Shown here: in pieces, positions 33,473-44,600 of the stretch
Numbering within the stretch: the stretch's first letter is position 1
How the letters are laid out: each line of letters starts with the position of its first letter
Origin: Periconia sp. R9002
Taxonomy: Eukaryota > Ascomycota > Dothideomycetes > Pleosporales > Periconiaceae
Assembly (NCBI GenBank): GCA_023627715.1
Contig: JAMAHW010000004.1
Span: 310,001 to 374,000, forward strand
Length of the DNA stretch: 64,000 nucleotides
Reading direction: 5' to 3'
Made by a program: the position numbers and the translations under genes
The notes under the pieces: model-generated
The model's input: only the letters and a program-made list of their open reading frames with translations
Database searches by the model: none
What the model was told of the DNA's origin: nothing

Positions 33473-36400
33473 GTGCGCTTTTGTTGGTGTTGGTGATGGG
33501 GATGTCGGATGTCGATAATCAGGAAGAAGGATAGCAAAGGAAGGGGACAATTGAATCTCGCGAGATAAATGACGGCCCAATCGAGTGGACGGGAAATGCT
33601 GTGTTTGGGTTTGATGGTGCGGTTCGAAGAATTATTTGGGGGTATGGATGGGTATGGAGGGTGGAACCGGTGTATTGGTAGGGGTAGGTAGGGTAGGGTG
33701 GGGGCCCCGAAGGACAAGCGGGTGTTATGATATGGCAATCAACATGGCGAAAGAATGAAGAGTCGTTTCTAAAACGGAGAATAAAACGGAGAAGAAGGGG
33801 ACTGCGGCTCAAATGAGGTCAGCGTTGGACATGTCAGGACTTGGCTTGTTAGACGTTAGGAAGGGTTACCTGGCGCCGGTGATGGGTGATCTGCGGGACA
33901 GTGGCGACGCCGCACACTGGCTGACCGAAGCCAGATTCTTGGTAGGGCGAAGGTCGGAAAAGCGCAGGCCAGTCAGTGGGTGGGAATAGCGAGTCGCTGG
34001 GCAAAAGGGGAAGGGGTTGTAGTTGTAGTGAGGTGGCCGCGCTGCTGTTCGCGAGAACTGCTGCACAAGCAACGCGTCTCTCAGACGGGAGTAAAGAAGG
34101 ATGCAGTGATGGGGGAAGGAAGAAAAGGAAATGTGCGGCAGAAGTAGTTGGCTTTGAGAAGGATGGGACGGACGGTTAGACTAGGTGATTCCAACCATGT
34201 ACGGCGGTGGTAACTAATTATGTATGTAATTTATGTATCCCGTGGCGCCGAGAACCAGGGGGGACCCATTGTGCACAATCATGAGCTACCGTAAGTAATG
34301 GGTAATCAGAATCAGTGGTATGATGTTGCGCCCAGAGCATTATTCACATTGCCCTGCTGATGGGCTTTTGGCGGCGACTCAGAGATGTCTTTGTTCCGCC
34401 CTCGCCAAGCGGAGGACATGAATCTGCTAGAGGATTCCAAGTTCTCGCTTCCCACGGTGCACCGCCCCAAGGGGTCGCCTCTTTAGTCAGCGTCATCTCC
34501 GTGAGGCCTTGGCCCAAAGCAGGCATAGCATACCAACAGCATTACAGTACAGTACAGGGAAACAAAACATGAGCGCATAGCGCACCAAGGACAAAATCCT
34601 TCACAGACCCTGATGGACCAAAGGGAAGCTTATTATTGCCAGACGGCTGACGGACAATGCAATGTTGCTGACCCTTTTCCTTTGACAGAGTCCCGCCAGC
34701 TGGGGACTGCTGCATGTGGTGCTCGTAAAAGGCATGCCACTATACCTCTGCTCGCTGCGAATCAGGCCGAGCACATGCATTCCTTTACGCACCTCGTGCA
34801 TGCATGTTGCCATTGCACCAATCCGACCAAGGCATGTCTGCTAACATGTGCAGAGCAGCGCAAACGACGGCTTCCATCACTCCATCTCATGTCTTGATGC
34901 CATCGCACCACCGCAAGAGTACATACATACAGACATACATGTTTACATGTTACAGTACATCTAGCCGTACCATGGCTGGTTCTGCTCTCTACATTGCCCC
35001 CATTGACTCTCCAGTGACCCAGCGTTTGCATTCCAAGTCAAATCTTTCATTTTTTTTCTCCTCTCTCACACCGCTCTTCTTTCCACCTGGGGCTTTACTA
35101 CGGAGCTCCCCGTTCGCGTTTGGTCGCTGTCAGTCATCTGACAGCACATGAAGCGCCGCTTCAAACTTCTGCTCCTAGCAAGCATGGCCATTAGACGCCT
35201 CGTTTCACGAAGCCTCCTGTCCTGGCCTGTCCTGTCCGTATACCCCGCTTGCGTCTGTTCAAAAGCAACATGTTCAGCCTGCAGCCACGCGCGCAGTGCC
35301 TAGGATGAGTATAGTCTGACCCCAGGACTATGCTCCATCCATTCGAATCCACTCCCCATGTGCCAGTCTCGCCTGGCCTATCTTCACCCTTTGAATTCTT
35401 GTCAAGCGCTGCTGCCGGCCAACACGCCATGCTCCCCATGTATGCCATGCGATGCGATGCAGTCCAGTGCAGCGGCCGGGTATAACGTAGGGTAGGATAA
35501 ACCCAAGCGTGCCGGCTTCCTTTCGCTGCTGCGTCAGCCCCAGCAGTTTGCTTGTCCAAGTCGACAGGTTTGCATTTCTTGATTGTTGTCCCTGTCTAGT
35601 GACGTCTTGCCTTTGACACATGCGGTGCTCGTGCGAACGGAAGCACGGTACAGCGGCACCCGAAGCTCCCGATTTCACCCGCCAGATGGTTGCTTTAGTC
35701 TACGGATTCCATCGTCTCATGCTTCAAAACACTCGACGTGTTCCTCCTCATCACCACCTGTTTCGCCAGCAGAACATTAAACATTCACTTTGACACCTAG
35801 GCTGACACTCGTGACAAGTTGCCCTTTTGGCTGCCCAGAGTCCCAGCATCACTGCTGCAATGCTTCATTTAACATGCGCGCGTACCCACTTGGTCCAAGA
35901 CGCTTGTCCAACCTACACGCGTAGTAACAACCCATTCGAATCATACATGTACATAAACTTTCTTTCTGATGACCAAGTGCAATTCATCCATCAGGCGACC
36001 GCTGTGCAGGGCTGAGAATCCTTACATCTTGGTTACAATCTACCCGTACACACTTGCATAGTGCCCTTTCTCTTCTCCACAGCTCCACTTCCTGTCATAC
36101 CCATTCCGGCCTAACCAGTATACTTCACGCCTCTCTCATACCGCCAGTTTGACCTACGGACAGCAAATCACCGCACTTTGCCCGCACACCTCTCTCTCTT
36201 TCTCGGGAACCAAACAAAGAAACCCCCTTTTTCCCAACCTTATGTACAGTACGAATCATGGCCTCGCCGTCGATGTTGCACAGCCAAGCCGTATCCTGCA
36301 ACCCGGCTGCAACGCCGTTTCTTAACTTTGTTACGAAGCCTTAGCCCCAAGACGTCTCCCTATGCTTGGCGCCGGCCACCTCATCTCAATGTTCGTAGAT

Positions 36401-37158
36401 CATCCGCGCCACGGCCAGTCTTGTTGCGCCGCCAAGGTCGTCGGCATTCACTTGATTTATTTGCTGTGTCGTGTGTGGTATGTGTGTGTCTGTGTGTAAA
36501 GTATGTAGGTATCGATGCCTATTTGCTCGGTGCACAAACAACATTCATGTCCCCGATCTTGGCACGTAGCGGTAGATCGACGGTTTCGTGGCTTTTTCTC
36601 CCTTGATCGTCGCCTCTTGACAGCGAAAAAGCGCCGCGTAGGCCACTTGCGTGGAAGGCGATCTCGGGTGCACGGCGGCCCTTCTCCGTCGCTAGCCATC
36701 TAGTGTTAGCGAGGTATGGGGAAAGAAACGGAGAGAAAACTGTGACTAACACAACATTGATGCCTTGATATATGGACTGTACGTTACAGCATGTGTTGTC
36801 AGGAGATGACCAACCACCGTACACGTCATGTCCTCAAACAGCGTTGCGTCTTTTTTCGTCAATCTTAGGTCATGGAATACCGTCTGGCCGTTGAGTACGA
36901 GGCAAGGATAGAAACCTGTTGATGCCGGTGATATTGTGCTCATTCACTTGCATCCCGTTTCGCAATCTTTGGAAAGACATCGAAATGACTACTATATACA
37001 ATGGATCCACCCATATGAAGAACAATGCAATGTGCTAAGAGCCCAGTAAACCACCGTCAATACCAAGGCTAATAGATCAGATTCGCTCATGAAATTCCAG
37101 ATACCATGACTGTAAACCGTTAAACGCCTTGAACCAACACTGATATGGTAGGTATTCC
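33473..37158. other. Longest gene-poor stretch of the window
   Basis: About 3.7 kb without a firm gene. The first ~250 nt are the pyrimidine-rich (minus strand) leader of the DUF2457 gene. Sections near 35030-35110 and 36050-36250 are pyrimidine-rich on the plus strand, as in ascomycete leaders, but no plus-strand gene follows. A weak two-exon minus-strand candidate lies at 36519-36943. No tRNA was found. Confidence 0.4.
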
Positions 37159-38639
37159 TCACGTTAACCCAGTAAACCGTGTCGGATTTTCCAAAGGTCC
37201 CGATTCCAGAGATGGATTGTCCAACCCCTCAGCCGGTAACTCCCGTTTCCAGTTCTCCTTGACAAAGTCCAACACCCTCGCAAATATCAATGCTCTCTCT
37301 TTTCTTTCGTGCTTTCCCAGGATAGGTTCGGGGAACTGTGTCCATCCGTGCCTACACTTGGGTGCATGCCATATCTCTAACCCCCCATTCTCGCGAGATC
37401 GCTGCACCGACGCGTCACCGCCTTGATGTCCGTCCCAATCATTCTCCCGTCCATCGCCAAAGTGAGCCGGCCCATTCCAGCCATTCGTATTCATCTTGTC
37501 GACCCAGACATCGCTCTGCACGGCGAGGCTATCCTTTTCCGGGAGAACCAGCAAGATGGCAGCATTCTTCTGCAGATTATCCGGGTGGACTAGGCCGGGG
37601 CTCGCACGTGGATGGGCTCTGAGCTTCTTGGGCAGGTACGTAGGCCCCATGATGCTGAAAAGACCCGGTCTTTTTTGTTTCTGGGGCGTTTTGTCATCGC
37701 CTTTGAGCGCGTTGGGCAATGCTTTTCTTGGACGCTCGTGCGGTAGCATGCGGGCATCGAGCGATGGATAGAAGAGGAGCAACGGTATCAATCTCGGTTG
37801 CGCCTCAGGGGGTGGGAGAACGGTGGGCCAATATTCGTGCGGGTCGTCGAGATTGGTCTGCACACGGGGTGGAACTAAGGGTGAAAGTGAATCCGGGGTA
37901 GGCATGCTTTGTAGTCTCGAAGAATCAAATGCTCGAGCTGTGGCAATGAGCTGAGCGCAAGGCGGTGCCGTCATGATCATGTTAAGTGCAATGTTCCCCC
38001 CGGACGAGAAGCCAGATATTGCCAGTCTCGTCGGATCCAATGTTATGGTATTGATCCCTCCAGGTGTTTAATAGTAGACGGTTTGTTCTTTGTCGGCTTT
38101 CTATTCTTGGCCTCTGCATTTCTCGCCTTGTAAAATCGCTGTATCTCAGTCCGCAACAGTTTTCCGGCCTTCGATTTGGCTTCTTGATCCAGAATCGCTG
38201 ATAACACATCCTCGCCATCGTGGATCGCAGCCGGGAATTGAGAAAACGGTCCAATTCGATAAGACACACTGATGACTACCGCCCCCAGTTCTCTCGACAT
38301 CATTGCTGCATACGGAGCTTGCTCCAGCGGACTTCCCATAATGAAACCCCCACCGTGGAAATCTAGCACTACTGGAACCTTCCATTCACCGTTTTCCACG
38401 AACTTTTCTCCATCGCGGTCTTCAAAAACAACCGGTGCCGGGGGGACAAAAACGTAGATTGGTATTGTCTCATTTTTCCGGCTTGGAAGAGCTATTACGA
38501 AAGGCTGGGGCCCTTTTGGCGAAGTAATGTGGAGTATGGACAAAGGCACATATCGTGGGATTTGTACTAGTGCGGTTCGCCATTGAATGTGAAACGGCAA
38601 GCGAAAGAAGTAGCTGAGGCTGTCGAGAGCGCCCTTCAT
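37159..38639 (-). CDS. Alpha/beta hydrolase, HSL/steryl-deacetylase-like, with disputed frame
   Basis: Two open frames cover one protein. 38639 down to 38043 holds the N-terminal half, with oxyanion-hole motif LDFHGGGFIMGS and VISVSYRIGPFSQFP. About 38050 down to 37159 holds LDPTRLAISGFSSGG (nucleophile Ser), LPEKDSLA (acid) and CRHGWTQFP (His). All catalytic elements of a hormone-sensitive-lipase-type esterase are present. The frames do not meet in phase. A 53-nt intron (38027-38079, GTCTAC to GACGAG) would join them into 475 aa but would delete the conserved DPTR before the nucleophile strand. Otherwise a 1-base indel lies near 38045-38065. The linker just before it is Lys-rich and may be non-conserved. 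Substrate unknown; lipid or sterol ester is a guess. Confidence 0.8.
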
Positions 38640-39253
38640 GTCGATAGTTGCGGATAAAAAGCCGTGGTTCTCGTCATCACCGCATCTCGTCTACCAAGTG
38701 CAGCGTGCGAAAGTGTAGGGGATTTTATCTCTGTTTACCATGATCGAAAAAGGAAAACGATTGTTTGATTATTAACGGCAATCGTTTCGTCATTCGCGGG
38801 CTGGTGGCGCGCAGGCTGTGCCGGAACGCCTATTCCCCGATTTATTTCCTTGAGTCCAGACTGGACGCGCATGTGTGTATTCGCCGCCGCCGCCTGCGCT
38901 CTTTGTCTGGAATCAGGAACGACCGAGCGCAGTGCAATATCAAAATCGAAACAGCCAATCAGGTGCCTGCAAATGAAATGCACACCTATAATCAGACTCA
39001 GAACACTTTTGATTCGAGATCTCAGGCCGGCACGTGATTTGGTTCGTCAACCAGAGCATGCACGTGTGTTCTCATTCCGATCTCGGAGTTAGGTCGTTCA
39101 TGATGTCTCTCGAGCTGTACAACAGTAAACGTCTTGCTGAAGACAATGTCATTTACTGATATTTATTCAATTAATGCATTTAAATTTCCAGCTTGCTTTT
39201 ATCACCATCCCACAATACCTGAATTCCATCTCTGGCAGCTTATCCAATCCAAT
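38640..39253. other. Divergent intergenic between hydrolase and methyltransferase
   Basis: Shared upstream region of two divergent genes; nothing else is supported. Confidence 0.4.
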
Positions 39254-40081
39254 ATGTCAAACGCATACATACATGGTCACCATGCTTCCGTACTGCGTGC
39301 TCACAGCTGGCGTACGGTAGAGAACTCTTGCCCACATCTACTTCCTTACCTCAAAGATCCATCACTTCGTATTCTCGATGTGGGTTGCGGACCAGGCACT
39401 ATTTCGACAGACTTAGCCGCACGCGTTCCCGACGGTTTTGTCTTGGGCATAGACACTTCTGCCGAAGTTATTGAAAAAGCTAAAAGATATGCAGAGGAGA
39501 AGGGAGTCAAAAACGTTCGATTTGAAGTGGGTGACATATTCAATTGGGATCAAGTCCCAGGCATCGAGGAAGGAGGTTTTGACATTGTCCACGCACACCA
39601 AGTTCTGCAACACCTGAAAGAACCTGTAAAAGCCATGAAAGAGTTCAAGAAACTTGTCAAAGTCGATGGCATAGTCGCTGTCCGAGATGCCGATTACAGC
39701 GCCATGAATCACTATCCGGACCATCCTGGCATGCACAAGTGGCAAAACCTATATATCACGGTTGCAAAGGGTCTTGGGTTTGACCCAAACATTGGCAAGA
39801 GGTTGCATGCAGTGGCCATGGAAGCAGGGTTTCCAAGGAGTGATATTGATGCAACGGTTGGAACATGGGTGTTTAGTACCCCTGAGGAAAGGGAATTTTG
39901 GTGTAGGCTTTGGGCGGAAAGGACATTGAAAAGTGACTTCAGAGATAACGCGGTTAATGGAGGATACGACACACAGGCAGATCTGGAGAAAATCTCACAG
40001 ACCTGGAAAGAAATGGAGAAGAAGGAAGACGGTTGGTTTCTCGTCATCAACGGTGAAGTCATATGTCGCAAGAAGGCTTAA
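39254..40081 (+). CDS. Class I SAM-dependent methyltransferase (UbiE-like)
   Basis: Intronless, 275 aa from ATG 39254 (MSNAYIHGHHASVLRAHSWR). The frame is open to an ATG at 39134, but the extra 40 residues look like leader. Motif I is ILDVGCGPGTISTDLAARV near residues 40-58. Motif II acidic residue is in VLGIDTSAEVI. A GDIFNW element and FDIVHAHQVLQHL (motif IV) follow, as in ubiquinone/menaquinone-type methyltransferases. The C-terminal half (GMHKWQNLYITVAKGLGFDPN onward) resembles fungal proteins of unknown substrate. The enzyme transfers a methyl group from S-adenosylmethionine; acceptor unknown. It shares a 614-nt divergent upstream region with the hydrolase. Confidence 0.88.
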   Translation: MSNAYIHGHHASVLRAHSWRTVENSCPHLLPYLKDPSLRILDVGCGPGTISTDLAARVPDGFVLGIDTSAEVIEKAKRYAEEKGVKNVRFEVGDIFNWDQVPGIEEGGFDIVHAHQVLQHLKEPVKAMKEFKKLVKVDGIVAVRDADYSAMNHYPDHPGMHKWQNLYITVAKGLGFDPNIGKRLHAVAMEAGFPRSDIDATVGTWVFSTPEEREFWCRLWAERTLKSDFRDNAVNGGYDTQADLEKISQTWKEMEKKEDGWFLVINGEVICRKKA

Positions 40082-40419
40082 GGCATCGTATGGATTCTAG
40101 CTAGCGAGTTTTTCTTTTGTGTTGGCTGTCGTTGATGTTACATGTAAAGACCCTTCTTCCTATACATATAGATTCGCGAGTACATAGTCAATTTAATCCA
40201 TGCTGGGGTGATATGAAGGGGGATGAAAGTCTCAGAATGTCACTCGACGTGATATCTTGATGCTGCTTTATGCCTCGAAAATCTGCGTGTTAAATCTAAG
40301 ATACACAATCTTTTATTGGTAAGTCACTGCGTGGCGTAGCATATTTAAACACTGATTATGTACTGAACCCGCCCTAGCTGTATGTCGCTAACTTTGTACT
40401 TGCGATATTGGCATATCGA

Positions 40420-40776
40420 TGTCTATTTGACTTCTACCACCGTTTTTTCACCAGTACCGCCCGATCCCTCTAAACAAACCATCAATACTTCCCTTATGTA
40501 CGAACATACCAACAAGACCACCGCGATATCATTCGGCCTCCTACCCACCCCATCCACCCAATCACTCTCAAACCCAACCCCACCCTCACACGAGTCATCT
40601 GATGGCCGCTTGCACTAGCCCCCTTTGCCCTGCATGACCGAGAAGCTCAGCTTTTACTTTACTTTATGAACCCCACCACCACCCTGCTCCCAACACCATT
40701 CTCTTCCTCATCCACGAAACCGCAACACACCCAACACCCAACATCCCAGCTAAAAACGAAGCCGAAATAATACATC
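40420..40776 (+). promoter_or_regulatory. C/T- and CA-rich promoter-leader of the Cys-rich peptide gene
   Basis: About 350 nt rich in C, T and CCAAC-type words lead to the ATG at 40777. This is the pattern seen upstream of strongly expressed ascomycete genes. Metal-response elements were not identified. Confidence 0.45.
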
Positions 40777-40952
40777 ATGCAGTCCTTCGAAGTCCTCGTT
40801 GATATGCACACCTCCTGCCCCAAGTGCGGCGCGGGTATCTCCAACGGATCCAAGTCGTGCAGCTCGTGTGGAAGTGTGAGTGCTTTTGCTTGCTTACTCG
40901 AAATGTTTCTTCGCTTTTACTGACGGACTGTATGTAGACCTGCCCGAACTAA
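40777..40952 (+). CDS. 37-residue Cys-rich (zinc-ribbon-like) peptide
   Basis: Two exons, 40777-40875 and 40938-40952, join in phase 0 across a 62-nt intron with perfect signals (GTGAGT donor, CTGAC branch, TGTAG acceptor). The second exon adds only T-C-P-N and the stop. The peptide starts MQSFEVLVDMHTSCPKCGAG and carries five Cys at 14, 17, 28, 31 and 35 (CPKC, CSSC, then TCPN). Two CxxC pairs ten residues apart suggest one bound zinc, or metallothionein-like metal binding. A later Met at residue 10 could also start it. The strong leader upstream and the canonical intron support a real, well-expressed gene. Function unknown. Confidence 0.65.
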
Positions 40953-41646
40953 ACGTACTTTGAATCGGATCGTTGGTGACTTGTGGGCGTTGGGTTACAC
41001 AGCGGTTAGGCTCGGCACTGGGAAGCACGACATGCGTTCTAGGTGGAGCAGTTAGTGGAGTTGGGGGAGACTTGATGAGATACGAGACATGAGATACCAT
41101 CGGTTGATTGCCGGCTATGAGCCTGAATGAATATTATACACTGGCACTGCATCACTTTACACTGCTGCTATACTAAATTGCTGCTTGACTTGGTCCCTGT
41201 GAACACCGCCTATCGTTGTTGAACGCCTGTGTGAGAATCACAGAGCCTCTCTACATTCTGCTATGCTCACTAACGATATCCTGGAACAATGTTTACTCTT
41301 ATATTTTTGTGTACTGAATCTGTGGTATGTACAGCATATCTCAAACTGGCATTCTTTTTGAGAGCACTGTAGACGTGATGAAAGCGTGGTCGGGGGTCAG
41401 TATATCTTCGTTGAATATTCTACTTCAACACAACAACATAATAATGCTGCGAGCTTGACGACAGTGAAAGAGCAGTGTGCAGAGATGTGTACATCATTAT
41501 ATTCCCTATTAACAAGTTCCTTCCCCAAGGATCTAACTCTATATGCACAAGACTCTTGTATGCATTATAACTACACTTTCTTCTTCTTTCTCCAGTAATA
41601 CTCCCACCCAATTTGTCTAGTTCTACGACAATGATCCAACTTTCAC
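40953..41646. other. Intergenic between convergent genes
   Basis: 3' flanks of the Cys-rich peptide gene and of separase; nothing else is supported. Confidence 0.4.
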
Positions 41647-44600
41647 CTAATCCAGATACACAGGAATCCCATACACAACCGCTGCTGCACCATTGAGGTA
41701 CCTGAGCACACACTCCTTCCTAGCATCCCTGACAGCTTCATCGAGGGCCACACCCTTGCTACTTCCGCTTCCAGCTTTGGAGGTCGCGGATGCCATCTCG
41801 TTCCGACCTCCGTCCTTCCTGCCCCCTCTCTTGCCAGGGCTACTTCTCTTCACGACCTCCACTTCCTCGACAAGCTGCGCGACCCTGCCCTTACCCTTCG
41901 ATTTTTTGACAGTGGGTGGGGGGTCAATCATGACTGGCTCTTCAATCGGTTCGGGCCATAGTCCCCAGAGCTCGCCGGCCTTGACGGCGAAGCGGTCGCA
42001 ATCTTTGTCTGTCACGTCCCAGAGCATGCCCACGACTGCTGGTGCCCCGGCCGTGAGGTAGGAAGCAAGCATACCAGAAGGTTCGTAGATGCCGTTATCG
42101 GAGAGGTGCACGGATGAACACCCAAAGAGAAACGTGGTCGCGCAGCCTGGCTGTGGTTGGTCTTCCTTTTGTCCGTTGAGATAGAGCTTGCGGACGGCTT
42201 TCGATCGCACGTACTGTGCGCCGCTACCGTGACCGAAGTATAAGACCAATTCTTGCTCGCGCAAAGCATCTTCAAATTCTTTCTCGGTTGGTGCACGGCT
42301 GACGATGTGGTTCCAGCTTCCAGACATGTCAGCTAGACGCGGTTTGATGGTCTTGACCGTATGAGATAGGTCGCCGGAAGGATTGAGGAAGCTGGTCCCA
42401 CCCGCTGCGGCGGAGATGTGATGTCCTGGTTGTGCGTTGGAGTTGGTACTTATCGAACGTGCAGCAAGGAGGCGCTCGCGCAACGCCGCCAGCGACGGAA
42501 GACGAGATATCGAAAGGTTTTCTAGATATGGGAGTGATTCCCAAGGAAGCATATGCAAATTCTTATCCAGAATGAGGATAGTGTGCTCTTTGACTGCGGA
42601 AGCGCTTTGAGAAGCGTTTTGGAAAGCACGCAACGCATCGATCGTTTCAATGACCATAGAATCAAAGTCAATCTCATCGTACGCGTTCCGCTCGCCATTG
42701 AACTGGAGAATATCCACCACAAAATAGAGGAGGTCTGCAAGCGCCTCATCAAGGTCTCCATCTTCGCTTGAAGCTTCCCTCAAACCAATGAAGAGACTGA
42801 GCACCCTCGGATTTAGCTTGATATCCTTTTGCTGGCCTCTTTTGCGCCGCGAAGGTAGGTGTCGATTGAGGATATTCTGTAGGGATGCTTGGAACCGGGC
42901 CAGAAGCTTTTCCTGGGGTACTTGGTGAGAAAAAATGCCCTTGAAACCACCAAGCCAGATATTCTCGATATTGAGGAGCAGCTCTCGTAGTTTTGTATCC
43001 AAAGCTTCCCGCTCCGACCACCACTGACGCCGCGCCTCTTTGGTTGTCATATCTTTGGCGCTCCTAGTGCTGAAATCGCTTAACTCAATGATGTCTTCGA
43101 ACTCACGTTGGCCGTCTGCAAACGTAAATTCAACCTCGTCACCTTCCCGAGAGGATTGCCTAGCCATAGGCAAACGAAGCACGAATGGGTCTTGCTTGCT
43201 CTCGAATCTCGTGATGTACAACTCGCTTTGGTCGTCATTAAGAGCTAGGGAAATTGCCATCCATGATTCTGGGATAATGTCGATGTAGTCTTGCTGAAAG
43301 TCAACAACAGATGCCAGACAGGTTCGTTCAGCGTCTGGAACTGGCCATTCGAGATATTGCTCACGCGACATTGATTCTTGTTCAATCTCTACCGAATCTT
43401 GGGCAAACATAAGGGATTTGCATTTGGGAATTTCTATGATTTGTCAGTGCTAATCCAAAACATACTGATTATGAACTCATACCGCTCATGTACGCGGCGT
43501 ACAAAGAACCTAGAGATCCGCGTACTGGTCCTGCTGATACTGCTGAAAGCAAAGTCGTGACATGACTCAAAGCGGCAGATATCTGTTGGAATGCGTGATT
43601 CGACCCTGAGATTGCGCATACGTCATGAGTGTTTTTCAAGCACTCGCGAGCAGAGTGTAGGGTTTGCACGAATTCAGAGTCCTGTTGCTTCCTCTCTTTT
43701 GTAGTTCTCGATGCAGACTTCGTAGCAGTCGTCTTTTTGGCCACAGGACCCTGTGGGGAAAGTTCTCCGCTCGGTGGCAGAGCGGGAAAAGCAATGGTGG
43801 ATTCAGGGAGTGTGTTGAACGTGAAATCGTCTTCGATGTCCTTGATCGCTTTTGAGAACATAGCTTTGAAGGTTGTCCACGCGCGTAAGCCATTATGATC
43901 CAGGGTGTCCTTCAACGACTCAGCCTTGTTCAAAATCATCAGTGCTGTTGATATATCATCGCGAAGCAGCAATGATAACGCTTTCCGATGTATTATCTCG
44001 GTGACAAGGATTGATAGTGGCGCACATTCATCACGCACACTGCTTTTATCGACAGCTTGAGTTGTAGCTGCTTTGGTCGTCTTGGTAGAGACAGCTGTAG
44101 AACTGCTCTTAACTGTAGTTGTACGGGTCGTCCTTGGTATTGTTTTTGTTACAGCTTTTGTCGCAACCTTCCGTGGAATTTGACGTCCCCTTGTAGTTCT
44201 GTTGGAACGTAACTCCGTAGTTTCTGTACCAATATTCATAGCAGCCATGTCATTGGCCAGGTTGTTTAGGTCTGAACCAAACACATCGATAGTCCTGATA
44301 TACTTGGGTGAAGTCAGGGTCGCCAACATCTCCTCCATCAACTCGTATGTAACGAGCTCATTGTCCTCCGTGGCTTCGTTTGATAATTGGCTTTGATATT
44401 TAATCCTAGCAATAGCAGAGTAGTAGGCAAGCTTTGCCAAAGAATTGCCGCATTGCGATGGATCGAGAGCGTCGACAATTGGTTGGGCTTTGTCGATTCG
44501 TCCACTTTGAATCCAGTATTCAGCGCGACGACTGGCATTATCGACGATGAGTGATATCGATTGTGTCGCTGTAACGACCTTGTCGGCTTGTTCTGCTACG

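Noticed and set aside
34360..36700. Numerous 60-140 codon frames in both directions
   Set aside because: None has natural composition or a consistent leader and splice pattern, apart from the weak minus-strand candidate reported at 36519-36943.
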